Under the pieces are notes generated by a model, which saw only the letters and a program-made list of their open reading frames with translations, did no database searches and was not told the origin of the DNA. Below, piece after piece: positions 14,544 through 25,584 of a stretch of DNA of 64,000 bases. Source of the stretch: Pseudophaeomoniella oleicola. Taxonomy: Eukaryota > Ascomycota > Eurotiomycetes > Phaeomoniellales > Phaeomoniellaceae. Position 1 is the first letter of the stretch, and the number at the start of each line of letters is the position of its first letter. The position numbers and the translations under genes are program-made. The DNA lies in assembly GCA_003868215.1 (NCBI GenBank), contig QWDQ01000002.1:496001-560000 (forward strand), given 5' to 3'.

Positions 14544-16622
14544 ATGCCTCGGCGTGTGTCCAATCCTTCCGCAAGAGATATCCCCATCACCGCCTTCCCA
14601 GCTTTCAACGAGAAAGCAATCGAGAAGGGCGGCAGCCTTACCAAGTCTGCTTCTGCAAAAGCCTCCAAGATTGTCCAATTCTTTTCCACCTCGCCGAAGT
14701 CCAAAGAAGCTCAGTCGGCGGCAGCAGCATTGCTTGCTGCAAGCCGACAACAGGAGCAAGCGTTCCTCAACTCCACGTCGCCGCCGATTAGCTCGGCATC
14801 ACTGTCCTTACCGACCATTTCACTATCTACAGCTACCGCGGATTCTTTCACCATGGATGAACCAGCTACCACACTCTTTCAACCGCCTTCGCCGGCGGAA
14901 TCGCGACGACTTGCGAAGCAGCATGCACAATTCGGCCCCCTCATTTCACAGAGCCACAGATACACAAGCCAACATCAAGGAGGAGACTTCCCTGAGCCGG
15001 TGATGGATGAACCCCCATACTACTACCTCCTTACGACCTACATATCCTACCTCGTCCTCATCATCTTCGGTCACATTCGAGATTTCTTCGCCTTCCGTTT
15101 CAAGGAAGAGCAGTACAGGCATCTGATCGCCAAAAATGGTTACGCTGCGCTGAACAATGATTTCGACAACTTCTACGTTCGTCGATTGAAAATGCGCATC
15201 AATGACTGCTTCAACCGCCCAGCTACCGGAGTTCCGGGAAGATACATCACGCTTCTGGATCGTTACAGTACCGATGGGAATTATCACTTCTCCCTGACCG
15301 GAACGACGACAGAGACCTTGAACATGTCCTCGTATAACTATCTTGGATTTGCACAGTCGGAGGGACCTTGTGCCGATCTGGTCGAGGAGACGGTCAAGAA
15401 ATATGGCTTAAGCTCTGTAGGCAGCCGGGGCGATGCTGGTACTTCGGATCTGGCTGTTGAGTGTGAGAAGCTTGTGGCTGAATTCGTAGGCAAGGAGGAT
15501 GCGATTATCTTTTCTATGGGATTCGTTACCAACTCGTCTGGGTTCTCATGCTTGGTCGGTAAAGGTGATCTTATCATCTCCGACGAACTAAACCACGCGT
15601 CTATTCGATTCGGTTCCCGTCTCACTGGTGCAATGATTGAAGCTTTCAAACACAACGACATGGAAGACCTCGAATCAAAGCTAAGACAACACATTGCTCA
15701 AGGTCAGCCCCGCACCCATCGGCCATGGAGAAAGATCCTCGTAGCAGTCGAGGGCCTGTATTCCATGGAAGGTACGATGTGCAATCTCCCTGGCCTGATT
15801 CGTCTCAAGAAGAAGTACAAGTTCAACCTCTACGTCGACGAGGCACATTCCATCGGAGCTCTGGGTCCAAAGGGTAAGGGTGTTTGCGACTACTTCGGTA
15901 TCGATACTTCTGAAGTCGATATTTTGATGGGTACTTTGACCAAATCTTTTGGCGCAAATGGTGGTTATATTGCAGCGGACAAGGCAATTATCGACAAAAT
16001 CAGAGTAACCAATGCAGCGACCTTGTATGCCGAAAGTCCAACTCCGGCCGTTCTCACCCAGATCATGGCTGCACTTCACATGATGACTGGGGAACTACAT
16101 CCGGGTATGGGCGAGGAACGTCTTCAGCGTCTTGCTTTCAACTCTCGATATCTCCGACTGGGCTTGAAGCGTCTCGGGTTCATCATTTACGGACATGATG
16201 ATTCACCGATTATCCCATTATTGCTGTACAACCCAGCTAAGATGCCGGCATTCTCTCATGAAATGCTCAAGCGCAAGATTTCTGTCGTCATTGTCGCTTA
16301 CCCTGCCACACCCCTCATCTCGTCACGTGCGCGTTTCTGCGTTTCGGCCGCTCACAACAAGGATGATCTCGATCGTGTTCTTGCTGCTTGCGATGAGATC
16401 GGCAATGTCTTGCAGGTGAAGTTCTCGAGTGGTGCTGCTGGTGGTGCTCCGCCTCTACCTGAAGGTGTTACATGGGAAATGGAACAAAAGCAGAAGCTCC
16501 AACAGCGAATTGGCGAGAAGCAAAGTGGTCGCAAGCCACTTCTTCCACATGAACCACCTCGCTGGAGATTCGACGACGTCGTGAAAAGGGGTGTTCAAGA
16601 TGTCAAGATTCCGTTGAGATAA
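14544..16622 (+). CDS. lcb2: Serine palmitoyltransferase subunit 2
   Basis: Intronless, 692 residues. This is the catalytic, PLP-binding subunit of serine palmitoyltransferase, which condenses serine with palmitoyl-CoA to 3-ketodihydrosphingosine in the ER, the first step of sphingolipid synthesis. The PLP lysine is Lys467 in GTLTKSFGANGGY, and LYVDEAHSIGALGPKG and DELNHASIRFG are classic alpha-oxoamine synthase motifs. A hydrophobic segment (YYLLTTYISYLVLIIFGHI) at about residues 157-175 is the expected membrane anchor. The roughly 150-residue N-terminal extension is Ser/Ala-rich and probably disordered; it makes the protein longer than the yeast subunit. Shadow frames overlap the first 500 bases. 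Confidence 0.97.
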   Translation: MPRRVSNPSARDIPITAFPAFNEKAIEKGGSLTKSASAKASKIVQFFSTSPKSKEAQSAAAALLAASRQQEQAFLNSTSPPISSASLSLPTISLSTATADSFTMDEPATTLFQPPSPAESRRLAKQHAQFGPLISQSHRYTSQHQGGDFPEPVMDEPPYYYLLTTYISYLVLIIFGHIRDFFAFRFKEEQYRHLIAKNGYAALNNDFDNFYVRRLKMRINDCFNRPATGVPGRYITLLDRYSTDGNYHFSLTGTTTETLNMSSYNYLGFAQSEGPCADLVEETVKKYGLSSVGSRGDAGTSDLAVECEKLVAEFVGKEDAIIFSMGFVTNSSGFSCLVGKGDLIISDELNHASIRFGSRLTGAMIEAFKHNDMEDLESKLRQHIAQGQPRTHRPWRKILVAVEGLYSMEGTMCNLPGLIRLKKKYKFNLYVDEAHSIGALGPKGKGVCDYFGIDTSEVDILMGTLTKSFGANGGYIAADKAIIDKIRVTNAATLYAESPTPAVLTQIMAALHMMTGELHPGMGEERLQRLAFNSRYLRLGLKRLGFIIYGHDDSPIIPLLLYNPAKMPAFSHEMLKRKISVVIVAYPATPLISSRARFCVSAAHNKDDLDRVLAACDEIGNVLQVKFSSGAAGGAPPLPEGVTWEMEQKQKLQQRIGEKQSGRKPLLPHEPPRWRFDDVVKRGVQDVKIPLR

Positions 16623-17524
16623 ATGATACTGTCAGTCAAGTTGGCACGTCGGTTTTTTGAATGCTTATGATGCACGCAAATTGTTCAAGATACGGCAAGC
16701 GGCGTTATAATACAGGGAACGGGGTACATTGATGCTTATACTAATTGGGAATCGGATTCGACGGCTAATCCATCACCGGCGAGGACTGATATGGTTACTG
16801 TTCATCTTGCAACACGGGGCCCTTCTTGCCAACAGCCAAATATTCTTTCGTTCAGCGCCCTTTTGCGATTCCTGCTCAGACTGGAATTGACCGGCATCTC
16901 ACTTTGGCCCGTCTGTTAGTCTAGCCTTTTGAGGCCAAAGTTGTTCATTTCTCACATCCCATGGATCCGGAAAGAGGTCATACGTCGTTGGGCCATGGGG
17001 TTCTTATGTTTTGTATCATATCCTTGTACATTTGCATCAAAGGCAAGAAGGGGAAGGGGAGGTTGTCGATATCTTTAGCGACCTTAGATAGGCAACTTGA
17101 GCCTTTACTTCCAATTACCTATCTATCTACCTTCATCTTTTCTTTATACCTATCTATTACTTCTGAGTAATAAAATCTAGTTAGGCACGCATGTAGCGTA
17201 CCTGGACCTCTGCGTCAGTGAAACTTGACTAAGCAGTCAAGCTAAGTCACGTGGGAAATTCTGCAGTTCAACCGCCCAAAATAAATTTTCGACTTCGATA
17301 CATTTCGTAGAGATCTAGTAGTTAGAGAGTCCTTTGCAAACATTGCGCGAAGAACATTCTGCTACACTGTAATGTGTCCCTGACTGTATCCGGTAGGCGA
17401 ATATCTCCTGACTTCTCTATCCAATGATCTAGACTTCCTTTCCTGAGTTGGTCCACAATTGCTTCTTTGAAGTAGATATTGATCTCGGGGAGACATCTAC
17501 AAGCTCACGAGCACATCTTCAACC
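16623..17524. other. Intergenic: LCB2 3' flank and CSL4 promoter
   Basis: About 0.9 kb without a gene. T/C-rich low-complexity sequence near 17080-17165 (repeated CTATCTA) is the only structure noticed. Confidence 0.5.
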
Positions 17525-18199
17525 ATGGCAGCACCAAAGATTGCCATACCAGGTCAACTGCTGGGATCTGTCTCAAATCATGTAGCCGGTCCAGGAACTC
17601 ATGTATACGAATCGAATATTTATGCTTCGATAGCAGGACCGGTCGTCAAACTCCCGTCTGCCAGCGCTACCGCTTCAGGCAAACAGCTCCCTAAATCAAC
17701 GCTCGCGGTCTCTCGGAGTGCGCCGAGTATTGAACAACAAAGCAGCAAGTCACAATCCACGTTGCTTCCCGTTGTCGGTAGCACTGTGCTTTGCGCAGTG
17801 ACCCGGGTCCAGAGTCGACAGGCGATGTGTCTGATTCTAACAGTCGTTCCCCCCGCGTCAACACCCTCCTTGATCCCGACATTTCCTCCTTCGGAAGCTC
17901 TCAATTTCCCCGCTCTTCTACGCCGAGAGGATATCCGTCTTACAGAAAAAGATCGCGTAGTGATGAACGACGCTGTACGTGTGGGAGATTTGATCAGAGC
18001 ACAAGTTATTAGTATTGGGGACGAAAGGCAGTACTATGTCAGTACCGCAGGGAACGAATTTGGTGTTCTAGCTGCAAAGGCCGAGGGTGACGGCGTAGAA
18101 GAGGGCGGATGGATGACGGGGGTTAGCTGGAAGGAAATGCGAGATCTGAGAGACAACAACGCCAAGGGTGAAAGTAGGAAAGTTGCAAAGCCTACATGA
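17525..18199 (+). CDS. csl4: Exosome complex component CSL4
   Basis: Intronless, 224 residues. CSL4 is one of the S1/KH cap subunits on the RNA exosome core, which processes and degrades RNA 3' to 5' in nucleus and cytoplasm. The N terminus (IAIPGQLLGSVSNHVAGPGTHVYESNIYASIAG) matches the CSL4 N-terminal barrel, with the typical PG-x-G-T-Y/H motif. The S1-like part begins near VGSTVLCAVTRVQSRQAMC and includes the conserved segment RREDIRLTEKDRVVMNDAVRVGDLIRAQVIS, then the C-terminal zinc-ribbon-like region (YYVSTAGNEFGVLAAKAEGD) without an evident cysteine set. The chosen ATG sits in an ACCATGG context. Confidence 0.93.
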   Translation: MAAPKIAIPGQLLGSVSNHVAGPGTHVYESNIYASIAGPVVKLPSASATASGKQLPKSTLAVSRSAPSIEQQSSKSQSTLLPVVGSTVLCAVTRVQSRQAMCLILTVVPPASTPSLIPTFPPSEALNFPALLRREDIRLTEKDRVVMNDAVRVGDLIRAQVISIGDERQYYVSTAGNEFGVLAAKAEGDGVEEGGWMTGVSWKEMRDLRDNNAKGESRKVAKPT

Positions 18200-19048
18200 G
18201 AGCTGGAAAGTCAAGTTCGCAAGCAAATGAAATCAATCGAGCACAAGAGGCACAAAAACATGGAGAGGGAGGTCAGTAGGGAATACTCAACTTGCAATGG
18301 CCTGCAAATCTGCACCATGGCCTCACTTTACACAAGCCCGACCAATGGCACAGACCCCATGGCATCGACGCTACTAAGTCTACAACTGAGCAGTCACCAG
18401 CACCCCAGCTTCCAATTACACAACCCTCATCTCCCGCTACCCTTCTTCCTGACCCGTCAAAGACCATCAATCCAACCCGACCATTAAGACGATGAAGAGA
18501 CTGCACGCACAGTTTTTCAAAAAGAACGCATACGCCCTTTGTCTCTCCTCCCTTCGCCCTCTCATCCCCTCAAAAGATAACATCACTCCCCCACCCCCCT
18601 TCTCAAAAAGGGAAGAAGGGGAATATGATCCAAATCCAATGTAGCTAGCTACCTACCTACCTACCTCAGCTATAGAGTTCAATCTATCAATCAATCAGAT
18701 TGACCAGGTAGATACATACATACATACATACCTAATTTTCTTCTTGAAGAAGATATGCATCCATCAACTAACTTACTAACATATCACGATCACAATCACA
18801 ATCACAATCACGACCAGGATTGAAATCAAATACCTCATCATCCATAATACAGCCTAATAATTATTAAAATTACATCTTTATACCATTCTTCAACAAGAAA
18901 AGGTAATAATTATTTCAATTAAATATTAATCAAACAAGAATAATAATAATAAAAAGTGGAATAATCGTCCATCATGAAAATTCGTCTAGATAACTTTTTT
19001 TTTTAAAGTCGAATATTTACTGTACTTTTTCTTCACTTCTTCACTTCT
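18200..19048. other. Intergenic between convergent CSL4 and flippase genes
   Basis: Low-complexity 3' flanks: CTAC repeats near 18645-18667, TACA repeats near 18714-18731, ACAATC repeats near 18790, and TTCACTTC repeats near 19031. No gene seen. Confidence 0.5.
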
Positions 19049-22000
19049 TCACTTCTTCACAGCTCCAAACCCCTTAGCGAACAATTCTGCAATGTCCAGA
19101 CTTTTCCTTTGTTGTTGTTGTTGTTGTTGTTGTTGCTGTACAGCCCCTATCCCTGATCCTCCGTCTTTGCCGCCGATGGCTTCGGAGGAACCATCGTTGG
19201 CAGTGGTGACGGTGGTGGTGGTGGTGTTGGTGGCCTTTTGTCTACTACTACCGGCAGCACTGCGGGATCCGAAATCAGGTCCGTGCTGGTCATCGGGGGC
19301 GGACTGTCTTCGTCGGAATTGATGGCCGCCGCCTTCGAGGGTGGCGAAGTCTTCTAATTCGCGGCCGCTGCTGGTGGGTCGGTTGCGCATGGCATGCCCG
19401 ACTCTGACTTCGACTTCTTCTCCGCCGGCATCAGGCTGGCTCATGTCGTCGTGGTGTCTCCTGGCGAGGAGTTCTTCGACTTGTCTTTCGCGCTCCCTTG
19501 CCGCTTCCTCGTCTCGAAGGATTTCGAAACTGGATTTTTTGGCGCCACGGTCCCAGCCCATGCGTAGCTCATCGGCGCTTGCCTCTTCGAATCGCTTCTT
19601 GACCTCCAGGTCCTTCTCGAGAGCTTGGAAGATCTCAACGTCGGTTGGTGAGACCGTTGCTTGGACGGCGCGAATGCCGAGTTCTAAGAGAACGGTGCTG
19701 GCAAGCGTAATCAGGAGCACGAGCCACCAAGCGAGATTACGACCAAAGGTCTCCAGGATCCCATCTTTGACGTCGTAGATGACGTTGTCAGAATACGTCA
19801 CGCTGAGGAGAATATCCCACAAGAACCAGCCACCGACTGAAAGTATGAAGGCGATGGCGGCGGTAACAGATTTGTTGTGCATCTCAAGTATCTGCATCTT
19901 GGTGTTGATGAGAATGATACACGCGGTGAAGGTAAGAGTGCCCATCGCATAAAGGCCTTGATCCCTAGTGAAAATAGCTCTGCCGTAGATGCCATACATA
20001 ATAAAGAAGACGATGACTGCTTCCGCAGCTGCCATACAGGCCCAAAACAGGTATCTCCGGACATTGAAGCCGGCGTTGGCTTGACCGAATGAGGCGTACA
20101 GCTCAGGCACGGCGAGGAGTGTTGACGCGGCGAGATCCTTTTCAAATATCCCCATAAAAATGACGGGCAATGATGTGAAAAGGGTGTTGAACATGGACAA
20201 AGACCAAGACTCGTACAGTGAAGTTGCAGTGTATCCGGTATAACGCTGATACACAGCTTGGGTGAGGTAGAACAGCATTTCCTTCCAGAACGTTCCCAAC
20301 GTGTACTTGCAGACACGATTGTAATTCCATCTGCCATGCACCAGCAGAAGCTTCAACAAGAACCTGAACTGCGCAATCGAATAGTCAGAAACACGGGCAG
20401 CTTGGAGCCCTTCTTTTCCAGTGATGCCAATACCGACATGAGCCTCTTGAATCATGGCAATATCATTTGCACCGTCACCAATCGCGAGAGTGACAGACTG
20501 TTTGACCCTCTGACGGATAGTTTTCACGAGAGCAGCTTTCTGGCTTGGGGATGCTCGACAGCAAATGACAGAATTGGCCTGGATAGCAAGTTCGATGAAC
20601 AGATCAAAAACGGGAGCTTCCGCCTGTATGATGCCCAAGGTAGCGCCGTCAATGACAATCACTGAATGTGCAACTGCGCTAGACCGCAGCATGACGATGG
20701 CGTTTGTGATGCGTTGATCCAGAGAGCCTAATTCATGGTCAAGTATAATGACATCAGAATAGTCTTTGATGAGACGACATGAATGCCCGATATTAATGGC
20801 TGTTTCACGCTTATCACCAGTCAACATCCATAGTTTAATATTGGCACGTCGGAGCTTGTCAATCGTTTCTGGGACACCTCTTTGCAGCTTGTCCTCGATG
20901 GCAGTTGCGCCCGTCAATTCGAATTGCGTCTCGATGATGTCGGCAGCATTCTCGATCTTGGTCTGACGATCTGTCAAACTTGTTGTTGCATCCAAGTATA
21001 ACTTATGCCAGACACTGTATTCATCTTCTGTAACGTATCGATGACCGTACAAAAGGGTTCGCAGGCCTTCTGAGGCGAAGTCGTTTATGTGTTGGAAGCA
21101 ACGCTCGAAGACAAGGGCATCATTGACAACAAGGCCTTCTTCTACTAGCTCTTCGGCCTCGTCCATCTGGAATGAATTGCGAGCATCTAAACGGGAAAGT
21201 GAAATGCGACCACCATAATTGGCGGATGTTCGGGGAGAGTTGAACTGTGCGGAAGGTCGTGGTGTATAGAACTGGGCGCTGTCTCTAGGGTGAGCCATGT
21301 CCACATCAGTTTCTCGTTCCTTCAACCAGTGGTCGATACTCTGACGCATTGTTTGCTTGCGAGCACTCTCTACAGTACTAGAACGACCTGGCGGAGGTAA
21401 ACCAAGACTTGTTCGTCCCAGTGACAGACTGCTTCGAGCAATACTGTCTTTACGGCTAAGCGCTTCGCTGCGACGTCGCATGACCTCATTGACTTCCATG
21501 CTCTTGCGTTGGCTCGCTCTGCGTTCTATTTCCGAGGCTTTAGAGGACGCCAGGTCTTTCAAGCGCAGCAGTTTCATCAAGGTCGTATCGGCGCCCTTAC
21601 AGAAGACACATATACTGCGATCTGGCATTCGAACGATAATTGACATTCGCTTTCGTGCGCTTGAGAACTCTATGACATTCAGAATCTGGTAAGTCTCATA
21701 CTTCGGCTCGACATTTGAGCCTCCGAGCGTGGTCCTAATTGTCAGGCTGTGAGCCTTCCTGTCTACCACGAGATAGCCAAGCTCTTTCGCAGCGTTCACA
21801 AGTGCAGATTCGTCTGGCGACGCCGCCTGGAAACTTATCTCGCCATTGTCATCCTTCTCGGGAATGCACGTATGACATATTGCCATGGCTAGAAGGAAGA
21901 ACCTGGCTCGATGTGCAAACACCGTATTCGGCCGATTCATGATATATTCGATCATTTCCTCTGTGTGGCCTCCGCGAGAAGTGGCGTATTTCATCGTTGA

Positions 22001-24295
22001 CCGACGATAAGCTGACTCTTTAGTCGAGATGGCAGAATTCTGCAGAGCCGTACTGCCATTTTCTAGGTTCACATCGGCTGACTTGCGTGGGAAATGAGTC
22101 ATTGCAGACACATTACTCTTCCGCGAAACTGCTTTCTTGCCCTTGATGCTCCGTTTCTTGTGCATAAGTAATTCTCTGCCGCCTTCACGCTCTGCTTCTT
22201 CGCGCAGGTCTTTGTCGTGAAGCCAGGCAGTCCCAGCTACAGACATCTTACGAAACTTCATTGTGTTGTTGGTCAAGGTACCCGTTTTATCAGAGAATAT
22301 GTAGCTAATCTGTCCCAGCTCTTCGTTGATGGTGGACGTCCTAGGCTCGATCGGAGTATTGCTGGCTTCATCGTACATATCAATATCGTTCAGCAAGAGC
22401 ATCTGAAAGACCTTGACAATTTCCAAGCTGACGTATAGGGACAGGGGTATCATCGTATTGAACATGATGATGAAGGATACGAGAACTTGGCCGAAAGCAA
22501 CATGGGCATGCCGGAGATACCACGATTTCGTCTCTGTCTTGTTTGCCCATATCTGATATGCGATGGTGAGGAATATGGAGAGGGTGAGCACGAGGATGAC
22601 GATCAGCACGACAATTTGGTTGACGAGCGACTGCAGTTGAGGTGCTTTAATCCGCGGGTTTTTGTTGGCATTCATGCGGATCTTACATTCCTCTCCTGTA
22701 TATATGACTACACCTAGTGCCTCTGGTGTATTCCGTAAGACACTTCCTCGATAGACGACCTCGCTGTTCGTCAACGGGAGAGTCTTCCCGTCGACGGTGA
22801 CCTTGCCTTCAAAATTGTACAGGTCAAGATTCGGGTCTTCCACGACTATTTGTGCATGACATGAGGCAGTTCCAGCAGCAGTACTACACTTTGAGGAGGT
22901 CGCTTGCAATGCCTGCTTGCTCTTTAGGTTCGTCTCGCCGTCCAATGCCATAGTCTCGACGTATGCAACGTGGTTATCAGCCTTCGTCCAAAGCAGCATA
23001 AGATCAGCCGGCGCAGCTTGATTACGTTCTAATTTGACGATATCGCCGACCTTTATATCTTGCCATTTCGTCTGAACCCAGGTATCACTCTCCGGGTCTG
23101 CACCATCTGCCTGAGTGTCGAAAGACAGTGAATGTGTTTTCAGGATCTTTGAAACCCTGGTGTTTTCTTCTTTATCCAAACGTGCTCGTCGTAAATCATC
23201 ATATCCTTCTCTTGCCATAGAAATGCTCACAAATATTAAGAGCGGTACAATCGTCGTGTAGGTGCCAGTGGTACTAAGACCGGGTATCATTTGCAAAATT
23301 GAGACACATAAGAAATAGAAATTTGCAAGCTTCGAGAATTGCGCAAATAGCTGTCGAGGAAGAAAATTGAGTGGCGTATACCGGCTGGACCGGATGGAAT
23401 TAGAAATGTACGGCTGTCCAGTTCTCTCATCAATGAGCTGCTCGGTCCATGATGAGCCAAGATCAATATGTCGTCCACTCGCACTTGGAGGCAGCTCCTT
23501 GATTCTCAGTACAAATTTCCTGGCCCTTTCGTAGAAGTTCCCGACTTCAGCTTGCATGCCACTGCGCTGCAGCTGCCGTTCAAGCCAATTGTGGTGGCGC
23601 CTGTTACGGAGAGGGAGCTCTATAACGCCTTTACTGACCGTCGGATGGGAGCTTAAGTCATCCTCGCCCAGGGTAGGAGAAACTGTAATCAGGGATCGAC
23701 GCTTCTCCTTCTCACTGGTCGTATCTGTGGAATTCACCTCTGGGTCTGGCCGCGACGAGGGCGAGGGTGTCAGTTCAATGACTGTTCCTTCTTCGTGAGC
23801 CTCTTCCTTGAGATTTCTGCTGAATAGAGTACGGCGCAACGAATAGCCCCTGTCTCGTGTCCTTGACGCCATCCTCGCAGGTATACTGGATGGTCCGACC
23901 CCAGGCGAGGTCGGCGACGTTGGGCTCATGCTTGTTGGGGACTTGATAATCGGGCCATCCAAGATCGGGGGCGTCTTCGTCGCAATCGTGACAGCTGGCC
24001 GAGCCTTGCCTCCATGCAGTGTATCTGACGCAGCGGGCGCATTTCGCTTGACATCTGTCGAGAATCGTATTCGTTGACTCGTGTTGGTAGGTGAGGCTGT
24101 CGTCGACTGATCGTGGCTATCAGCCGCAGACGAGCCCGACACGGTTCCTGCTGACGGCACTGTCACAATTGCAGATGAACTGCGCACTTCTGGCTGCGAA
24201 CTCTCTGTCGCAACTTGCGCATTGCGACTACTATCGTTCCCGTTTATTGAGCGCCGTTGTCTCACGGGCTCGTGATCACTTTTATCTTCCGCCAT
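19049..24295 (-). CDS. dnf3: P4-type ATPase, phospholipid flippase (Dnf3-like)
   Basis: Intronless, 1748 residues. P4-ATPases move aminophospholipids to the cytosolic leaflet of Golgi and plasma membranes. The phosphorylated aspartate is Asp669 in FSDKTGTLTNNT; the actuator motif appears as DGETNLK, and the hinge as GDGANDIAMIQEAHVGIGI. The TM1 entry region (YTPLNFLPRQLFAQFSKLANFYF) is characteristic of the P4 group. Two long insertions in the cytosolic nucleotide-binding region and an acidic/Ser-rich N-terminal 270 residues fit the large Dnf3 subgroup better than Drs2 or Dnf1/2; the subgroup call is an inference from length and motifs. The C-terminal tail is disordered and carries ten glutamines in a row. 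Start ATG at 24295. Confidence 0.93.
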   Translation of the reverse strand: MAEDKSDHEPVRQRRSINGNDSSRNAQVATESSQPEVRSSSAIVTVPSAGTVSGSSAADSHDQSTTASPTNTSQRIRFSTDVKRNAPAASDTLHGGKARPAVTIATKTPPILDGPIIKSPTSMSPTSPTSPGVGPSSIPARMASRTRDRGYSLRRTLFSRNLKEEAHEEGTVIELTPSPSSRPDPEVNSTDTTSEKEKRRSLITVSPTLGEDDLSSHPTVSKGVIELPLRNRRHHNWLERQLQRSGMQAEVGNFYERARKFVLRIKELPPSASGRHIDLGSSWTEQLIDERTGQPYISNSIRSSRYTPLNFLPRQLFAQFSKLANFYFLCVSILQMIPGLSTTGTYTTIVPLLIFVSISMAREGYDDLRRARLDKEENTRVSKILKTHSLSFDTQADGADPESDTWVQTKWQDIKVGDIVKLERNQAAPADLMLLWTKADNHVAYVETMALDGETNLKSKQALQATSSKCSTAAGTASCHAQIVVEDPNLDLYNFEGKVTVDGKTLPLTNSEVVYRGSVLRNTPEALGVVIYTGEECKIRMNANKNPRIKAPQLQSLVNQIVVLIVILVLTLSIFLTIAYQIWANKTETKSWYLRHAHVAFGQVLVSFIIMFNTMIPLSLYVSLEIVKVFQMLLLNDIDMYDEASNTPIEPRTSTINEELGQISYIFSDKTGTLTNNTMKFRKMSVAGTAWLHDKDLREEAEREGGRELLMHKKRSIKGKKAVSRKSNVSAMTHFPRKSADVNLENGSTALQNSAISTKESAYRRSTMKYATSRGGHTEEMIEYIMNRPNTVFAHRARFFLLAMAICHTCIPEKDDNGEISFQAASPDESALVNAAKELGYLVVDRKAHSLTIRTTLGGSNVEPKYETYQILNVIEFSSARKRMSIIVRMPDRSICVFCKGADTTLMKLLRLKDLASSKASEIERRASQRKSMEVNEVMRRRSEALSRKDSIARSSLSLGRTSLGLPPPGRSSTVESARKQTMRQSIDHWLKERETDVDMAHPRDSAQFYTPRPSAQFNSPRTSANYGGRISLSRLDARNSFQMDEAEELVEEGLVVNDALVFERCFQHINDFASEGLRTLLYGHRYVTEDEYSVWHKLYLDATTSLTDRQTKIENAADIIETQFELTGATAIEDKLQRGVPETIDKLRRANIKLWMLTGDKRETAINIGHSCRLIKDYSDVIILDHELGSLDQRITNAIVMLRSSAVAHSVIVIDGATLGIIQAEAPVFDLFIELAIQANSVICCRASPSQKAALVKTIRQRVKQSVTLAIGDGANDIAMIQEAHVGIGITGKEGLQAARVSDYSIAQFRFLLKLLLVHGRWNYNRVCKYTLGTFWKEMLFYLTQAVYQRYTGYTATSLYESWSLSMFNTLFTSLPVIFMGIFEKDLAASTLLAVPELYASFGQANAGFNVRRYLFWACMAAAEAVIVFFIMYGIYGRAIFTRDQGLYAMGTLTFTACIILINTKMQILEMHNKSVTAAIAFILSVGGWFLWDILLSVTYSDNVIYDVKDGILETFGRNLAWWLVLLITLASTVLLELGIRAVQATVSPTDVEIFQALEKDLEVKKRFEEASADELRMGWDRGAKKSSFEILRDEEAARERERQVEELLARRHHDDMSQPDAGGEEVEVRVGHAMRNRPTSSGRELEDFATLEGGGHQFRRRQSAPDDQHGPDFGSRSAAGSSRQKATNTTTTTVTTANDGSSEAIGGKDGGSGIGAVQQQQQQQQQQRKSLDIAELFAKGFGAVKK
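19109..19138. repeat. CAA/CAG codon run in the flippase tail
   Basis: Ten consecutive glutamine codons on the minus strand (one CAG, nine CAA), about 20 codons before the stop of the flippase gene. A pure CAA tract of this kind is prone to length change. Confidence 0.9.
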
Positions 24296-25584
24296 GATAG
24301 AACATCCACAGACTCGTTGACTGGCCGTTATCGCATCTTCCGACGATGTAATTTGTAAGACATCAACACAGACGGGCAGTTACTTCCCAATCGATGGTGT
24401 CTGCCGACCAGCGTGACAATGCATCTCTACGGTGGGGGACAGATTTCCAAGTATGTCCATGATATCGTGTTAGCGATAGCGTTGGCGATAGTGTTGGCGA
24501 CTCCGATAGCCCTCGAGGCCTTGGCTGGCGCGGACAAGGAGGCAGTGCCAACAACTTCAACCCCGATGGTTACAATGCGCTGGTGCCATTGGATTCTCTA
24601 ACAATCCGCTTTTCTTGTTTTGGGTTGGAGCGGACATGGTCCGGTTAAATGACGTACAAAGAACGCCCACCCATTGACCTCTAAACTGGTCGTTGGCCAC
24701 CCCGAGGATCTGCTGCAATCAGTTAGATTCTTTACCTACTACGTAGTATATGCCGTCTAACTTTTCCAACCACACGGCACGAAAGAGAGAGAGGGTCACA
24801 ACTCAGATTTACCTTCTAACGGTACCTGAACCAGGCACATGGCTCAAGGCAAGAGTCAAATTGACATGGTACCAACGTCTATTCAATGTCGACAGCCTCA
24901 GTCAAACACACTACTCACTATATGACATACTGATAGCAGTTACAGTATAGTCCGTATAAGGTTGAACAATATTGAAAAATGATCATCATTGATTAGCCCA
25001 CACAGTGGGTAATTGCCCTTGCCACTTCTCGAATCTCGTAGATACAGACGACATACTGCACCTCTGCCTCGGTCTTTTTGTGTCTCCACAAGACGTTGAG
25101 AGAAGCATGAGTTGCTGCTTGCAAATTCAAGATGCGAAGCTTGTTCGAAGAGCAATGAAAATTATAATCCCCCTTTCCATCCAACCTGGGTCAACCTGGC
25201 TCAGTCGGTAACAACCACGCGCTGCGCATTCGACCCTGCTTAATACAGACATCGATGAATTGAATCAGAAGAGAGAACAAAGAAACGAGAATAGATTGCG
25301 AGTGAAAATCTCCGACCAGACCAAACCAGATTCATTTTGCGGACATGATAGCGTACAGGCAAATCGCTCGGATTGCTGAAGATGACAGGTAGTTGAAGAT
25401 TGGGAAGAGTTGTTGGCATAGTGAGGCACGCTTTTGAACATCGCAAGTGGTGCCAATTGGCCTCCTTTTGCCGGTGCCGGAATGAGCATTTACAAGAACG
25501 GGAGTGGATATGTATGAGAGGCCGGAGGGGAACGGCTGTTTAAACAGCACGTGAGAGGATGACATGTAGGCAACATCATCGGCC
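24296..25584. other. Intergenic: flippase promoter and homeobox gene 3' flank
   Basis: No gene recognised. A tRNA-like but too-short sequence lies near 25185-25240, and a perfect TACTACGTAGTA palindrome at 24737-24748. Confidence 0.5.
24737..24748. repeat. 12-bp palindrome TACTACGTAGTA, copy 2
   Basis: Perfect self-complementary 12-mer about 440 bp upstream of the flippase ATG. Confidence 0.8.

Noticed and set aside
25185-25240. tRNA-like sequence (GGCTCAGTCGGTA box-A-like and CATTCGACCC box-B-like)
   Set aside because: The boxes are about 10 nt too close and no anticodon arm or acceptor stem can be drawn; at most a degraded tRNA-like relic.
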